The notes: generated by a model from the sequence alone, not told the origin. Shown: positions 16,021-24,533, numbered from the stretch's first letter. The stretch is DNA of 64,000 nucleotides from Bacteriovoracia bacterium (GCA_030431635.1 JAUIIL010000011.1:1-64000); one strand, 5' to 3'. Made by a program: numbers and translations.

Positions 16021-16362
16021 GTGGAGCAACTAAAATGTCCGAAGTGTCAGTATGATTATCCCTATGAGGATGGTTTTCAATGGGTTTGTCCTGATTGTCA
16101 CCATGAATGGAACCCAAATGAAAGCAAGCAACCTGAAGTAATAGAAATCAAAGATGCGAATGGCAACATTCTACAAGATGGAGACTCTGTTACTGTTATC
16201 AAAGATTTAAAAGTAAAGGGGGCTTCAGGTTCAGTAAAGGTTGGGACCAAAGTCAAAAACATTCGACTTATTCACGATAGTTCAGATGGACATGATATTG
16301 CCTGTAAAATCGATGGGTTTGGTCAAATGAACCTTAAATCTGAGTTTGTTAAAAAAGTCTAA
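16021..16362 (+). CDS. phnA: PhnA/YjdM-family zinc-ribbon protein
   Basis: A 113-aa protein with a GTG start preceded by GGGAGAG. Residues 1-35 form a zinc ribbon ([13 protein letters not shown]...CPDCHHEW). Residues about 45-113 ([21 protein letters not shown] to [11 protein letters not shown]) form the SH3-like PhnA domain. The match to PhnA/YjdM is full length. Despite its name (after its neighbourhood to phosphonate genes in E. coli) the function is not settled and no phosphonate genes occur here. It precedes the AHSA1 pseudogene. Confidence 0.92.
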   Translation: MEQLKCPKCQYDYPYEDGFQWVCPDCHHEWNPNESKQPEVIEIKDANGNILQDGDSVTVIKDLKVKGASGSVKVGTKVKNIRLIHDSSDGHDIACKIDGFGQMNLKSEFVKKV

Positions 16363-16381
16363 TTGAGAGAGTATTTAAAGT

Positions 16382-16605
16382 GTTAAGTGATTCAGAGCTC
16401 TTATCAAAGTGGTTACCTCCTTTTGCTTCAAACTGGCTAGATAGAACTCTTAATACAATTAACCTTACTGATGAGGGTGACTCTTTATTGTGAAATTATT
16501 TCTGAAGCTTCGCAAGAAGAAAGATTTGCTTTTTATAACGCAAAAGGAGACATGACTATGGGATGGTCAAGCTCCTTTGATAAACTAAAGTTTCTGATGC
16601 TTTAG
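16382..16605 (+). pseudogene. degraded AHSA1/SRPBCC C-terminal domain
   Basis: The first frame reads KWLPPFASNWLDRTLNT then INLTDEGD and stops at a TGA. A second frame continues EASQEERFAFYNAKGDMT then GWSSSFDKLKF. Together they parallel the end of the 4505-5449 protein (KPPFAPTWPDKMLTTIHFID, then DEERKTFYGAKDGM and GGWTGSFDKLEE). There is no start and there is a frameshift, so this is a decayed relative of that gene's second domain. Confidence 0.85.
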
Positions 16606-16681
16606 AGAAATCTATGAATAGGTGAGAAATAATTTTCTTTGAGGTAACGATTCTGCTATTTTACCTAATAGGAATAAGAAA

Positions 16682-18085
16682 ATGAAAAACTTGCCTAAAA
16701 TTCTGACGATAACTGATTCAGAAAGTACTGTTAAAATACTTTCTGAGTTATTGATAAATAAATACGAAGTTTCGTCCTACTCGAACTTTGATGTTTCTTC
16801 TTTAAAAAAAGAGAAAACGAGTTTTGAATTTATTCTTGTTGATTATTTACTACTCAATGAATTTAAAAACAAAAAACAAGCCCCAGGTTTTTATAAAGAA
16901 AAGTTAGAAATACTACACCATATCTTTCCCACAATAAGAGTTATCTTATTAGTTGATCAAAGGAAAATAGAAGAAGCAAGTCCTCTTCTTGAGATAGGTT
17001 TTCATAATATCATTCAGCTCCCTCTCGTTAAAGAGATTGTTGAACATAGACTCTTTGTTGAAAAAGAAAGATTCAAGCTTCAAGAAGTAATTAAATCGAA
17101 TACGCAAGTTTTATCACCCAACAAACTTTTCCAATCCAATAATGCGGAATTTAATGAAGCCTTAAATAAGCTAGAGAAGGTCGCAAAAAGTAAATCGACG
17201 ATTCTTATTACTGGAGAGTCAGGGACAGGCAAGAGTTTATTGGCCAAGCACATCCATCAATTAAGTGGAAGAGAAGCAAAAACTTTTATTGAAGTTCATT
17301 GTGGTGCTATACCAGAGACTTTGGTTGAAAGTGAATTGTTTGGTCATGAAAAAGGAGCTTTCACTGGAGCGATTAAAAGGAAAATGGGAAAGTTTGAATT
17401 GGCCGATAAAGGAAGTCTTTTTCTTGATGAAATAGGGACTATTTCTAAAAGTGTTCAAGTTAAGCTACTTCAAGTTTTACAAGAGAGATTTATTCAACGT
17501 GTGGGAGGAGAAGCAGATATACCCCTTGATATAAGAATTATTGCTGCAACTAACACTGATTTAAAACAGTCTGTAAAACAAGGAAGCTTTCGCGAAGATC
17601 TTTTTTATCGTTTAAATGTTTTTCATATCGAAATCCCTCCTTTGAAAGAGAGAAGAGAAGATATTCCTCTTATTGTTGAGGGAATTCTTAAAAAACTAAA
17701 CCTTATGTACAGAAATGAGTCAAAAAGTGTATCTGCAGAAGTCATGGATTTATTTCATCATTACCATTGGCCAGGAAATGTGAGAGAGCTTGAGAATATT
17801 TTAGAGAGGGCCTACATACTTGAAGAGTCCAAAAAAATTACAGTTGAAAATATTCCTCAAGAGCTCTGGCTTAAGCCTGTTATTCATACGAATAACTTAA
17901 AAGATCTTAGTCTTATTGAAGCAAGAAAGTTGGCAACCGATGCTTTTGAGAAAAAGTATCTCTTGGAGCTATTGACGAAACATCATGGGAAAGTAAGTTC
18001 TATGGTCCAAGAAGCACAGGTAAGTATGAGGCAGCTTCATAAATTGATGGCCAAGCATAATATTCGTGCCAAAGACTTCTCCTAA
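16682..18085 (+). CDS. sigma-54-dependent NtrC-family enhancer-binding protein
   Basis: A 467-aa protein in three parts. Residues 1-125 are receiver-like, keeping an Asp at 54 (ILVDYLL) but having TD rather than the paired acidic residues and no KP motif, so phosphorylation may be lost or altered. Residues about 150-385 are the AAA+ core with Walker A GESGTGKS (178-185), the sigma-54-contacting GAFTGA (225-230), Walker B SLFLDE (245-250) and an arginine-finger region. The C-terminus (about 430-465) is a Fis-type helix-turn-helix. No histidine kinase is adjacent. It sits directly upstream of three sigma-54 promoters, which are its obvious candidate targets. Confidence 0.93.
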   Translation: MKNLPKILTITDSESTVKILSELLINKYEVSSYSNFDVSSLKKEKTSFEFILVDYLLLNEFKNKKQAPGFYKEKLEILHHIFPTIRVILLVDQRKIEEASPLLEIGFHNIIQLPLVKEIVEHRLFVEKERFKLQEVIKSNTQVLSPNKLFQSNNAEFNEALNKLEKVAKSKSTILITGESGTGKSLLAKHIHQLSGREAKTFIEVHCGAIPETLVESELFGHEKGAFTGAIKRKMGKFELADKGSLFLDEIGTISKSVQVKLLQVLQERFIQRVGGEADIPLDIRIIAATNTDLKQSVKQGSFREDLFYRLNVFHIEIPPLKERREDIPLIVEGILKKLNLMYRNESKSVSAEVMDLFHHYHWPGNVRELENILERAYILEESKKITVENIPQELWLKPVIHTNNLKDLSLIEARKLATDAFEKKYLLELLTKHHGKVSSMVQEAQVSMRQLHKLMAKHNIRAKDFS

Positions 18086-18089
18086 AAAA

Positions 18090-18110
18090 AAGAACTATTA
18101 GTTCTTATTT
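18090..18110 (+). terminator. weak intrinsic terminator
   Basis: AAGAACTA and TTAGTTCTT form a short stem preceded by an A-tract and followed by ATTT, just after the regulator's stop. It would separate the regulator gene from the sigma-54 unit downstream. Confidence 0.45.
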
Positions 18111-18152
18111 AAGAAAAAAATCGACTTCTTTGTTCTTTTTATCACTTTAAGC

Positions 18153-18193
18153 TATTGATTTTACGACAACAATTCCCTGGCATTATCCTTGCT
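18153..18193 (+). promoter_or_regulatory. sigma-54 promoter with upstream box
   Basis: TGGCATTATCCTTGCT (18178-18193) gives GG-N10-GC, the -24/-12 spacing required by RpoN. The 14-mer TATTGATTTTACGA (18153-18166) ends 12 bases before GG. The same box at the same distance precedes the promoter at 19139. The predicted start is near 18205, ahead of the gene at 18235. Confidence 0.85.
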
Positions 18194-18234
18194 CTCGTAT
18201 GGGTACGTCCTACAGCAAGGAGAAATAAAGTTCT

Positions 18235-18501
18235 ATGAAAGTAGAAAAAATAAGAGGTGTTATTTTAAAAAACTCTTGGATGCCCTCGGGAAGTGAGAGA
18301 ATTTCTATTTATTCCTACAGTGAGGAAGAAAAGGAGTATCTTGTAGAGTTAAATAAAAATGAAAAAGAATTAAAAAATAATTTAGAAGAGAGTGTTGAAG
18401 TCATGGGCGTATTGGATACAGAATTAGAAGGAACGAAGAAAATTGAAAGAAATAAAATTTGGGTTAAAGGATTCAAAATTTTAGATTCCGACTCAAATTA
18501 A
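18235..18501 (+). CDS. small OB-fold-like protein, unknown
   Basis: An 88-aa soluble protein with AAGGAG upstream. It has an alternating strand pattern and a segment VEVMGVLDTELEGTKKI then IWVKGFKIL typical of small OB-fold domains, interrupted by a charged helix (ELNKNEKELKNNLEE). No family name can be given. It is the first gene behind a sigma-54 promoter and is followed by a membrane protein gene 17 bases on. The unit ends at a terminator at 19072-19091. It is likely part of the stress regulon of the upstream activator. Confidence 0.65.
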   Translation: MKVEKIRGVILKNSWMPSGSERISIYSYSEEEKEYLVELNKNEKELKNNLEESVEVMGVLDTELEGTKKIERNKIWVKGFKILDSDSN

Positions 18502-18518
18502 AAAACATAGGTAATAAT

Positions 18519-19070
18519 ATGTTATTAAATAAACATGGCTACCCCATTGAAGATAACAAGGCCATTATAGAGGTTAATCTCAATCGGATTGAAGATGTTT
18601 TTGAACCTAAGGACCCAAGTCCTTTGAAGCAAAGAGACTTAGAATCTTCTCTTGAAGAGTATATTTTAAGCTCAGTTGAAGAGATTGGTGAAAGTCGAAC
18701 AGGGCAGCTTAAATTTTACTTTAGAGATGAGAACCAAAATCTAGATAATGTTGAGAGTTCTGTTCGAAACTTTTTTAACTACAGGGCTGATATGGCACAG
18801 AAAAAGATTCAAAGGATTTTAGAAATAGGAGTGAAGTCCCTTGTTATTGGTTTGGTTGCTCTTATTACATCATTATTTGTGGCCCGCTATTTTGAAAAAT
18901 CTCAAGAAGAGTTTTTACCTAAAGTACTTTCAGAAGGGGCCATTTTATTTGGTTGGGTTTCGATGTGGAAACCTATTAATATTTTTATGTATGAATGGTG
19001 GCCTATCTATGAAGAATATAGAAGATTAAGATTCCTGGCCCAAGTTAAGATTTCTGTGATTCAGCTCTAG
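18519..19070 (+). CDS. two-helix membrane protein of the sigma-54 unit
   Basis: A 183-aa protein. A cytosolic N-terminal part (about 1-100, with SLEEYILSSVEEIGES and a predicted strand-helix pattern ending NFFNYRADMAQKKIQRI) precedes two hydrophobic segments (SLVIGLVALITSLFVARYF near 105-125 and AILFGWVSMWKPINIFMYEW near 140-160). It ends in a basic helix (YEEYRRLRFLAQ). The pattern resembles a conserved bacterial hypothetical family, but I cannot name it. It is co-transcribed with the 88-aa gene from the sigma-54 promoter. Confidence 0.7.
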   Translation: MLLNKHGYPIEDNKAIIEVNLNRIEDVFEPKDPSPLKQRDLESSLEEYILSSVEEIGESRTGQLKFYFRDENQNLDNVESSVRNFFNYRADMAQKKIQRILEIGVKSLVIGLVALITSLFVARYFEKSQEEFLPKVLSEGAILFGWVSMWKPINIFMYEWWPIYEEYRRLRFLAQVKISVIQL

Positions 19071-19071
19071 G

Positions 19072-19091
19072 AGAACTCAAAGTTCTTTTTT
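19072..19091 (+). terminator. intrinsic terminator
   Basis: AGAACT-CAA-AGTTCT followed by six T residues, immediately after the membrane protein stop. It ends the first sigma-54 transcription unit. Confidence 0.7.
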
Positions 19092-19113
19092 ACCTAAGTA
19101 GAACATTGTAAGT

Positions 19114-19154
19114 TATTGAAATTACGAATTGGTTAACTTGGCATTACAGTTGCT
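19114..19154 (+). promoter_or_regulatory. sigma-54 promoter of the usp-peptide operon
   Basis: TGGCATTACAGTTGCT (19139-19154) gives GG-N10-GC. The box TATTGAAATTACGA (19114-19127) differs at two bases from that at 18153-18166 and lies at the same 12-base distance. The predicted start is near 19166, with a 5' leader of about 35 bases to the usp gene. Confidence 0.88.
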
Positions 19155-19199
19155 TTGTGAGGGACAAGTATTAAAATTTCACTAATTGAAGGAGTGAAA

Positions 19200-20111
19200 A
19201 TGTCAAAAGCAGAAATGATTATTGGAACCGATTTGACCAAAGAATCTGCTTTGGCCATTGAGGCCGGTCTTAAATGGGCCGAAAATTTAGGTTGTCACGG
19301 TGTCGTGATGCATGTTCATCAAACTGATGTAACTGCAACAATGGCCGCAATTAGCCCTGAGTATGAAGAAAAAATGGAAGAGCTAATTGAGTCTATTCAC
19401 TTTGAGCTTCTTAAAAAACTTGAATTACAGTTAAAACCTTTTGTGAAAAAAAATGATGATGTTGAATCTACAGTCGTTTTTGGAGATAGGGCCAGGTCTT
19501 TTATTAGAAGAGCATCGAGTAAGAATTGTAAAATGATTGTTTTTGGCTGGAACAAGGATTTATCAAAAGATAGTTTTTGGTTGGCATCAACGATTGATCG
19601 CACCGTTAGAGCTAGCTTTGTTCCCATTCTTGTTATTAAGAATGAAAAAGCCCTTGCTCCTCAAAGAGTACTCATTCCCTTTATACTTAACCAAGGTTTT
19701 ATTGATTCATTTAGTTGGATAGAGACTGTTGGGAATATTTTTACACCGAATTTCCAGTTTGTTCATTATGTAAATTCCAAAAAAGGTTTTTTAAGTTCAG
19801 AAATGACTCTGGAAAACTTAGCTGAGATTTACCCTGAGAAAGCTTACTTATTAAATAAATTCTATCAATTTATTGAGCGCTGCCGAATGCATGGATCTCA
19901 AGTGGATATTTCCATTAAAGATAGTTCTCAAATGGGAGTAAAAGAAGCCTTTGAACAAGATGTTTCTTTTTATGACCCGGATCTTATTTTAATTAACACC
20001 CATGGACTGGGAGGTCTTGAAAGATTATATATGAGTAGCTTTACTGAATGGGTGATTAAAGGACTTCCTTGCTCTGTCTTTGTCACTAAAACGAAAAAAG
20101 CACAATGGTGA
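19200..20111 (+). CDS. tandem universal stress protein (two UspA domains)
   Basis: A 303-aa protein starting at the ATG at 19200, seven bases after GGAG; an upstream GTG is less likely. Residues about 4-148 (AEMIIGTDLTKESALAIEAG...VPILVIK) and 150-301 (RVLIPFILNQGF...CSVFVTK) are two UspA folds. The second keeps a glycine-rich turn THGLGGLERLYMSS resembling the ATP-binding G2xG9xG(S/T) motif; the first does not. UspA proteins act in the cytosol during starvation or stress. It leads a sigma-54-driven operon and overlaps the peptidase gene by seven bases. Confidence 0.9.
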   Translation: MSKAEMIIGTDLTKESALAIEAGLKWAENLGCHGVVMHVHQTDVTATMAAISPEYEEKMEELIESIHFELLKKLELQLKPFVKKNDDVESTVVFGDRARSFIRRASSKNCKMIVFGWNKDLSKDSFWLASTIDRTVRASFVPILVIKNEKALAPQRVLIPFILNQGFIDSFSWIETVGNIFTPNFQFVHYVNSKKGFLSSEMTLENLAEIYPEKAYLLNKFYQFIERCRMHGSQVDISIKDSSQMGVKEAFEQDVSFYDPDLILINTHGLGGLERLYMSSFTEWVIKGLPCSVFVTKTKKAQW

Positions 20112-20833
20112 TAGCAATGGGGCAGAAAAGAAAACTTATTATGAAAAGCCAGCCAGATTACACCTCTTGTGGGCCAACGAGTTTAGAGGCAATATACTCT
20201 TATCTTGGGGATGAGGTTGAGTTAACATCTATCATCAAAGAAATTAAGCAGTTTGAAGATGGAGGAGGAACTTTGGCCGTAATCCTTGGAAGGCATGCTC
20301 TTAAGAGAGGGTATGAAGTCACTCTTTATAGCTATAATATCAATATCTTTGATCCCACTTGGTTTAATTTAGAAAATAGTGAGATGAAGGAAAGATTGTA
20401 TAAAAGGCTTGATAAGAAAGAGAATAGTGATAAAGAGAAGCAAGTTATCAAAGAGTATATTTCTTTCTTAGATGAGGGTGGAGAGCTTTGCTTTGAAGAT
20501 TTATCTCCCTATCTTATCAAAGATATACTTCTTCAAGACATTCCTATTTTAACAGGGCTTAGCGCAACTTGGCTCTATAGAACCCCTAGGGAGAATCCTC
20601 TTACGAGTGAAGATGATGCCGATTTCGGTGAGCCCTCGGGGCATTTTGTTGTTTTGTATGGTCTAGAGAGTTCAGAAAGAGTTCTTGTCGCTGATCCCTA
20701 TAGATTAAATCCCATAAGTAGGACAAACTATTATGAAGTTGAAATGAATAGACTGATAAATTCCATTCTCCTAGGGGTTGCTTCCTATGATGGAAATTTA
20801 CTTTTGATAAAAGGAAAAAAATGCCGAACTTAA
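20105..20833 (+). CDS. C39-like papain-fold cysteine peptidase
   Basis: A 242-aa cytosolic protein with no signal. Gln16, Cys22 in QPDYTSCGPTSLEA, His180 in EPSGHFVVLYG and Asp197 in LVADPYR form the complete oxyanion-Cys-His-Asp set of C39-like/papain-fold peptidases. It lacks the ABC transporter parts of bacteriocin exporters. The start at 20105 overlaps the usp gene; 20117 or 20141 are possible and keep the active site. It overlaps the ATP-grasp gene by 13 bases. In this context it probably acts on, or as amidotransferase for, a gamma-glutamyl or peptide product, which is inference. Confidence 0.85.
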   Translation: MVIAMGQKRKLIMKSQPDYTSCGPTSLEAIYSYLGDEVELTSIIKEIKQFEDGGGTLAVILGRHALKRGYEVTLYSYNINIFDPTWFNLENSEMKERLYKRLDKKENSDKEKQVIKEYISFLDEGGELCFEDLSPYLIKDILLQDIPILTGLSATWLYRTPRENPLTSEDDADFGEPSGHFVVLYGLESSERVLVADPYRLNPISRTNYYEVEMNRLINSILLGVASYDGNLLLIKGKKCRT

Positions 20834-22287
20834 CAATTGTAGTGGATGAACCCAGCAAGGATGAGTTTTTAAAACGAGGTCTTAAAGTCATTACTCCTAT
20901 GGAATACATAATGGAGAATGACAAAGAAAGCTCTTTAACAACTTTTAATCTTTCTTCACATTTAGGCTATCAAGATATAGGTTATTACGTCTCACTTTTG
21001 GCCTTGGCCCGTAAAGATAAAATCTATCCTTCAGCTAAAACGATTCAAGATTTTAAAGACAAAAAAATTGCAAGACTCTATTCAGAGGAAATATCAGACT
21101 TAGTTCAGAAGAATTTTAAAAAATTAACTGGGCAATCGTTTGAGTTAAGCGTTTATTTTGGCCAAAACTTAACAAAGCAGTATAACTCTCTTTGTTGGGA
21201 GTTATATAGACTCATTCAAGCACCGATGTTTAGAGTTTACTTTACAAAAAATGGTGACTGGGAAATTAGTAAAATTAAGTTAATTACCTGGGATGAGATT
21301 AGTAAAGTTCATAAAGAGTTTATCTTTTTTATTTTAGATGAAATGACATTAAAGAATAAAAGCATAAGAAGTCATAAGAATAAATACTTTTATGACCTGG
21401 CTATTTTATATAACAAAGATGAAAAGTCTCCTCCAAGTGATGCCAAGGCCTTAAAAAAATTTATTGAAGCTTTTAAAAAGAAAGGAATAAGAGCTGAACT
21501 TATTCAATACTCTGATAGACCAAATATTTCTGAATATGATGCTCTTTTTATAAGAGAGACGACAAATGTTTCTCACCATACCTATAAGTTGGCCAGAAGA
21601 GCGGAAAAAGATGGTCTTGTGGTTATTGACGATCCTGATTCTATTGTAAAGTGTACGAATAAAATATTTCTTGAACAACTTCTTGATAAAATGAAAGTCA
21701 ATAGACCCAAGTCGTATATTTTTGACAAGAAAAATTATGACTCTCTTTCAAAAAAAGTCTCTTTTCCTTGTGTTATCAAAAAACCAGATAGTGCCTTTTC
21801 CCAAGGAGTGTATAAGGCCAATGACCGAGAAGAACTAGATGCTTTGGCGAAAAAAACTTTTGAAAAAACACAACTCATTTTAGTGCAAGAATATATTCCA
21901 ACTGACTTTGATTGGAGGATTGGTATTCTTGACAATAAAGTTCTGTATGCATGCAAATACTTCATGGCAAGCGGTCACTGGCAGATTGTAAATAATAATA
22001 AAGAGGGGATTGAAGTCGACTCAGGAGATTTTGAATGCCTTGACCCTATTGCTGTTGATGATATTGTCTTAAAAACGGCGTTAAAAGTAACAAAGAAAAT
22101 AGGGAGAGGCTTGTATGGAGTTGACCTCAAACAAAAGGGAAAAGATATTTATTTAATTGAGGTCAATGATAACCCAAGTATAGACTATGGAATTGAGGAT
22201 CATTTTTTAAAAGATGATCTCTACTTACAAATTGCAGATTATTTTTTAACAGAATGTAATAAAAAAAGAGGGCTTCATGTCTCATAA
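20821..22287 (+). CDS. RimK-type ATP-grasp ligase with RimK-like N-terminal domain
   Basis: A 488-aa protein. Residues about 1-170 are the RimK-like ATP-grasp N-terminal domain (opens NLTIVVDEPS; SLLALARKDKIYPS near 58-71). Residues about 195-475 are ATP-grasp with the nucleotide strand FPCVIKKPDSAFSQGV (315-330), EYIPTDFDWRIGIL (357-370) and the metal-binding end YLIEVNDNPSID (444-455). Enzymes of this fold join a carboxylate to an amino group through an acyl phosphate. The substrate is unknown; its neighbours point to a glutamyl or short-peptide product. It overlaps both flanking genes. Confidence 0.9.
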   Translation: MPNLTIVVDEPSKDEFLKRGLKVITPMEYIMENDKESSLTTFNLSSHLGYQDIGYYVSLLALARKDKIYPSAKTIQDFKDKKIARLYSEEISDLVQKNFKKLTGQSFELSVYFGQNLTKQYNSLCWELYRLIQAPMFRVYFTKNGDWEISKIKLITWDEISKVHKEFIFFILDEMTLKNKSIRSHKNKYFYDLAILYNKDEKSPPSDAKALKKFIEAFKKKGIRAELIQYSDRPNISEYDALFIRETTNVSHHTYKLARRAEKDGLVVIDDPDSIVKCTNKIFLEQLLDKMKVNRPKSYIFDKKNYDSLSKKVSFPCVIKKPDSAFSQGVYKANDREELDALAKKTFEKTQLILVQEYIPTDFDWRIGILDNKVLYACKYFMASGHWQIVNNNKEGIEVDSGDFECLDPIAVDDIVLKTALKVTKKIGRGLYGVDLKQKGKDIYLIEVNDNPSIDYGIEDHFLKDDLYLQIADYFLTECNKKRGLHVS

Positions 22288-23458
22288 GTATTCATTGTTT
22301 GAAGTTTTTGGAATTGAATCTGAATATATGATTGTTGACCAAGAAACACTAAAGGTTTCACCTATTGCTGACAAGGTTCTTACCGAACTTGCAGGAGGGG
22401 AGAATGTTAACTTTGTTGAAATTGGGGATGTCGCCTGGTCAAATGAACTTGTCAATCATGTCATTGAGTTAAAATGTAAAGATCCTGTGCATACACTTGA
22501 TGGGCTTGATGAAATTTTTCATCATGCTGTTATAGAAATGAATAAAGTCTTGGAGAAGTATCGTTGTATCCTCATGCCAAGTGCGATGCATCCATGGTTT
22601 TCTCCTGAGAAGGAAACAGTTCTTTGGCCCCATGGTCAGAAAGAGATATATTCCGTATATGATAAAATTTTTGATTGCAGAGGACATGGTTGGTCAAACC
22701 TACAGTCTGTTCATATCAACCTCCCATACACGACAGAAGAGGAGTTTAAAAAACTGCATAGTTCAATTAGAGCAGTTTTACCAATTATCCCTTTATTGTG
22801 TGCGAGTTCTCCTTTTTATAACGGAAAGAAAGGAGAGTCTCTTGATAATCGATTAGCTTTTTATGAAAAAAACCAAAAAAAAGTTCCTTCAATTGCTGGT
22901 AATATTATTCCTGAGAGTGTGAGTTCATTTAAAGACTACGCTAATATTTTAAGACAAGTATACAAAGATGTTTCTCAGTATGAAGATGCCCAAGTTATTC
23001 AAAGACCTTGGCTTAATTCAAGAGGTGCTATTGTAAAGTTTGATGTCAGGGCAATTGAAATAAGAATCATGGATATTCAAGAATCTCCTTATATGGATAT
23101 CTCATTGGCTTACTTTATAGTTGAGCTCGTTAGAGAAATTGCAAACTCATCTTCTAAGCTAGAAATAGCTCAAAACCTAGGAGATAAGGAGTTAAGAGGT
23201 ATATATGAACAGGCCAAAGAAGGTCGTTTGGGTGAAAATGAAAAGTTCTTCACTCTTTTTGATGTTGAAGTTGGGAGTGATTTCATACATTCTCTGATAG
23301 AAAAAAAGCTTCATAGAATTCCTCAATACTACCAGAAAGGAATTTTAACGATTAAAGAGAGAGGATGTTTATCAAAAAGGTTGTTAAATAAGGAACTCTC
23401 TCATCAAATGTATCAAAGCTTAGTAAACTGCTTAAAAGAAAACACAATTTATGAATAA
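22277..23458 (+). CDS. GCS2-family carboxylate-amine ligase
   Basis: A 393-aa glutamate-cysteine-ligase type 2 (YbdK-like) enzyme. FEVFGIESEYMIVD (about 8-21) carries the metal-binding glutamates. GHGWSNLQSVHINLPY (about 136-151) carries the substrate/metal histidine. Late in the chain VKFDVRAIEIRIMDIQESPY is also typical. Family members make gamma-glutamyl amides from glutamate, an amine and ATP. It overlaps the ATP-grasp gene by 11 bases and the next gene by eight, so the products should be made in fixed ratio and probably act on the same compound. Confidence 0.9.
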   Translation: MSHKYSLFEVFGIESEYMIVDQETLKVSPIADKVLTELAGGENVNFVEIGDVAWSNELVNHVIELKCKDPVHTLDGLDEIFHHAVIEMNKVLEKYRCILMPSAMHPWFSPEKETVLWPHGQKEIYSVYDKIFDCRGHGWSNLQSVHINLPYTTEEEFKKLHSSIRAVLPIIPLLCASSPFYNGKKGESLDNRLAFYEKNQKKVPSIAGNIIPESVSSFKDYANILRQVYKDVSQYEDAQVIQRPWLNSRGAIVKFDVRAIEIRIMDIQESPYMDISLAYFIVELVREIANSSSKLEIAQNLGDKELRGIYEQAKEGRLGENEKFFTLFDVEVGSDFIHSLIEKKLHRIPQYYQKGILTIKERGCLSKRLLNKELSHQMYQSLVNCLKENTIYE

Positions 23459-24119
23459 ATGGATTATTAGTTGTGAGCATGGTGGGAATCAAATTCCTTC
23501 TTTTTTAAAAGAGAAATTAAAAATTCCTCCCTCTCTTTTGAATTCTCATAGAGGATATGACTATGGAGCTTTAAAAATTGCCAATGACTTGTCTCAAAAA
23601 CTTTCAATTCCTCAATTTATTCATAAAGAAACGAGACTTGCTATTGATTATAATCGCTCTTTACATCATCCTTCTTTGTGGAGTTCTTACTCAAAAAAAC
23701 TAGACGAAAAGGGCCAATCAAAACTAATTGAGAGTTATCAAGAATATAGAAAAAATATTGAAAAAGAGTGTTTTGGAAAGGGAAGTATTTTTCATTTCTC
23801 TATCCACTCTTTTACTCCTCAATTAAATGGAGTTGTTCGTCACTGTGATATTGGTCTTCTTTATGACCCTTCTCGAAAAAAAGAAAAAGAAATGGCCTAT
23901 CTTTTGAAAAGAGAGCTTGTAAAAAAAGGATTTCATGTACGAATGAACTATCCTTATGCAGGAAAGGCCGATGGACTAACCAGCTATTTGAGAAAAAAAA
24001 TAGGAACAAAGTATAGCGGGTTTGAAATTGAATTTAATCAAAAGCTTCTTAAAAGTAATAAGAGTGTGAGTCTAAAATTTATAGATTGTTTTAAAGCTCT
24101 TATGAATCAATATTCTTAA
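23451..24119 (+). CDS. N-formylglutamate amidohydrolase-like enzyme
   Basis: A 222-aa protein. WIISCEHGGNQIPSFL (4-19), HRGYDYGA (33-40), ETRLAIDYNRS (about 59-69), FSIHSFTP and MNYPYAGKADGLTSYLR are the conserved blocks of the N-formylglutamate amidohydrolase (HutG-type, zinc-dependent) family. No other histidine-utilisation genes are here, so the substrate is more likely an N-acyl or gamma-glutamyl compound produced by the two ligases upstream. It is the last gene of the overlapping operon. No strong terminator is seen right after it. Confidence 0.88.
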   Translation: MNKWIISCEHGGNQIPSFLKEKLKIPPSLLNSHRGYDYGALKIANDLSQKLSIPQFIHKETRLAIDYNRSLHHPSLWSSYSKKLDEKGQSKLIESYQEYRKNIEKECFGKGSIFHFSIHSFTPQLNGVVRHCDIGLLYDPSRKKEKEMAYLLKRELVKKGFHVRMNYPYAGKADGLTSYLRKKIGTKYSGFEIEFNQKLLKSNKSVSLKFIDCFKALMNQYS

Positions 24120-24259
24120 CTATTTTAGAACTTATAATTCTCATTATAGAATCAAAGGTATTTTGTTATTTCAAGTAATTACTAATAGTAAAAGAATCAT
24201 CAGTTCTCTTTCTTCCTTTAATATAAGATAACTCCTCTATTTTCTTGAAAAGTCATATA

Positions 24260-24275
24260 TGGCATAAGCTTTGCT
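24260..24275 (+). promoter_or_regulatory. sigma-54 promoter of the 67-aa gene
   Basis: TGGCATAAGCTTTGCT gives GG-N10-GC. It lies in the 204-base gap after the operon and 49 bases before a small ORF with a strong ribosome-binding site. The upstream box seen at the other two promoters is not clearly present. Confidence 0.8.
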
Positions 24276-24323
24276 TAACTACTTAGCTGAGTATAGAAAA
24301 TCTCTTTCTATCAAGGAGGATAT

Positions 24324-24527
24324 ATGATCGTGCGAAAATATGTTTTTTGGGGGAACTTGAGATTTTATCTCAAAGAAAGACAAGACAACTCCAATGACAA
24401 GGATAAAGAAGAAAGTGAAAAACAAAAAAAGATAGAGAGTTTTCACCTTCATGAAATTTATCCTTTTGAACCTTATCCAAGTAAGGGTAAGAAAATCATT
24501 GAGTATGAGAGTTATGGAAGTGAGTAG
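24324..24527 (+). CDS. 67-aa small protein of the sigma-54 regulon
   Basis: A short gene supported by AAGGAGG seven bases upstream, a sigma-54 promoter at 24260 and a strong terminator seven bases after its stop. The protein is soluble, opens MIVRKYVFWGNLRFYLKE, has a charged middle (DNSNDKDKEESEKQKK) and an aromatic, proline-containing end (FHLHEIYPFEPYPS). No family is recognised. The opposite-strand ORF over the same bases has no such signals. Its regulation ties it to the usp-peptide operon. Confidence 0.75.
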   Translation: MIVRKYVFWGNLRFYLKERQDNSNDKDKEESEKQKKIESFHLHEIYPFEPYPSKGKKIIEYESYGSE

Positions 24528-24533
24528 AGAAAA

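Noticed and set aside
23451-24119. Histidine-utilisation (hut) operon membership for the FGase-like gene
   Set aside because: No hutH, hutU or hutI nearby. The genes it overlaps are ligases and a peptidase.
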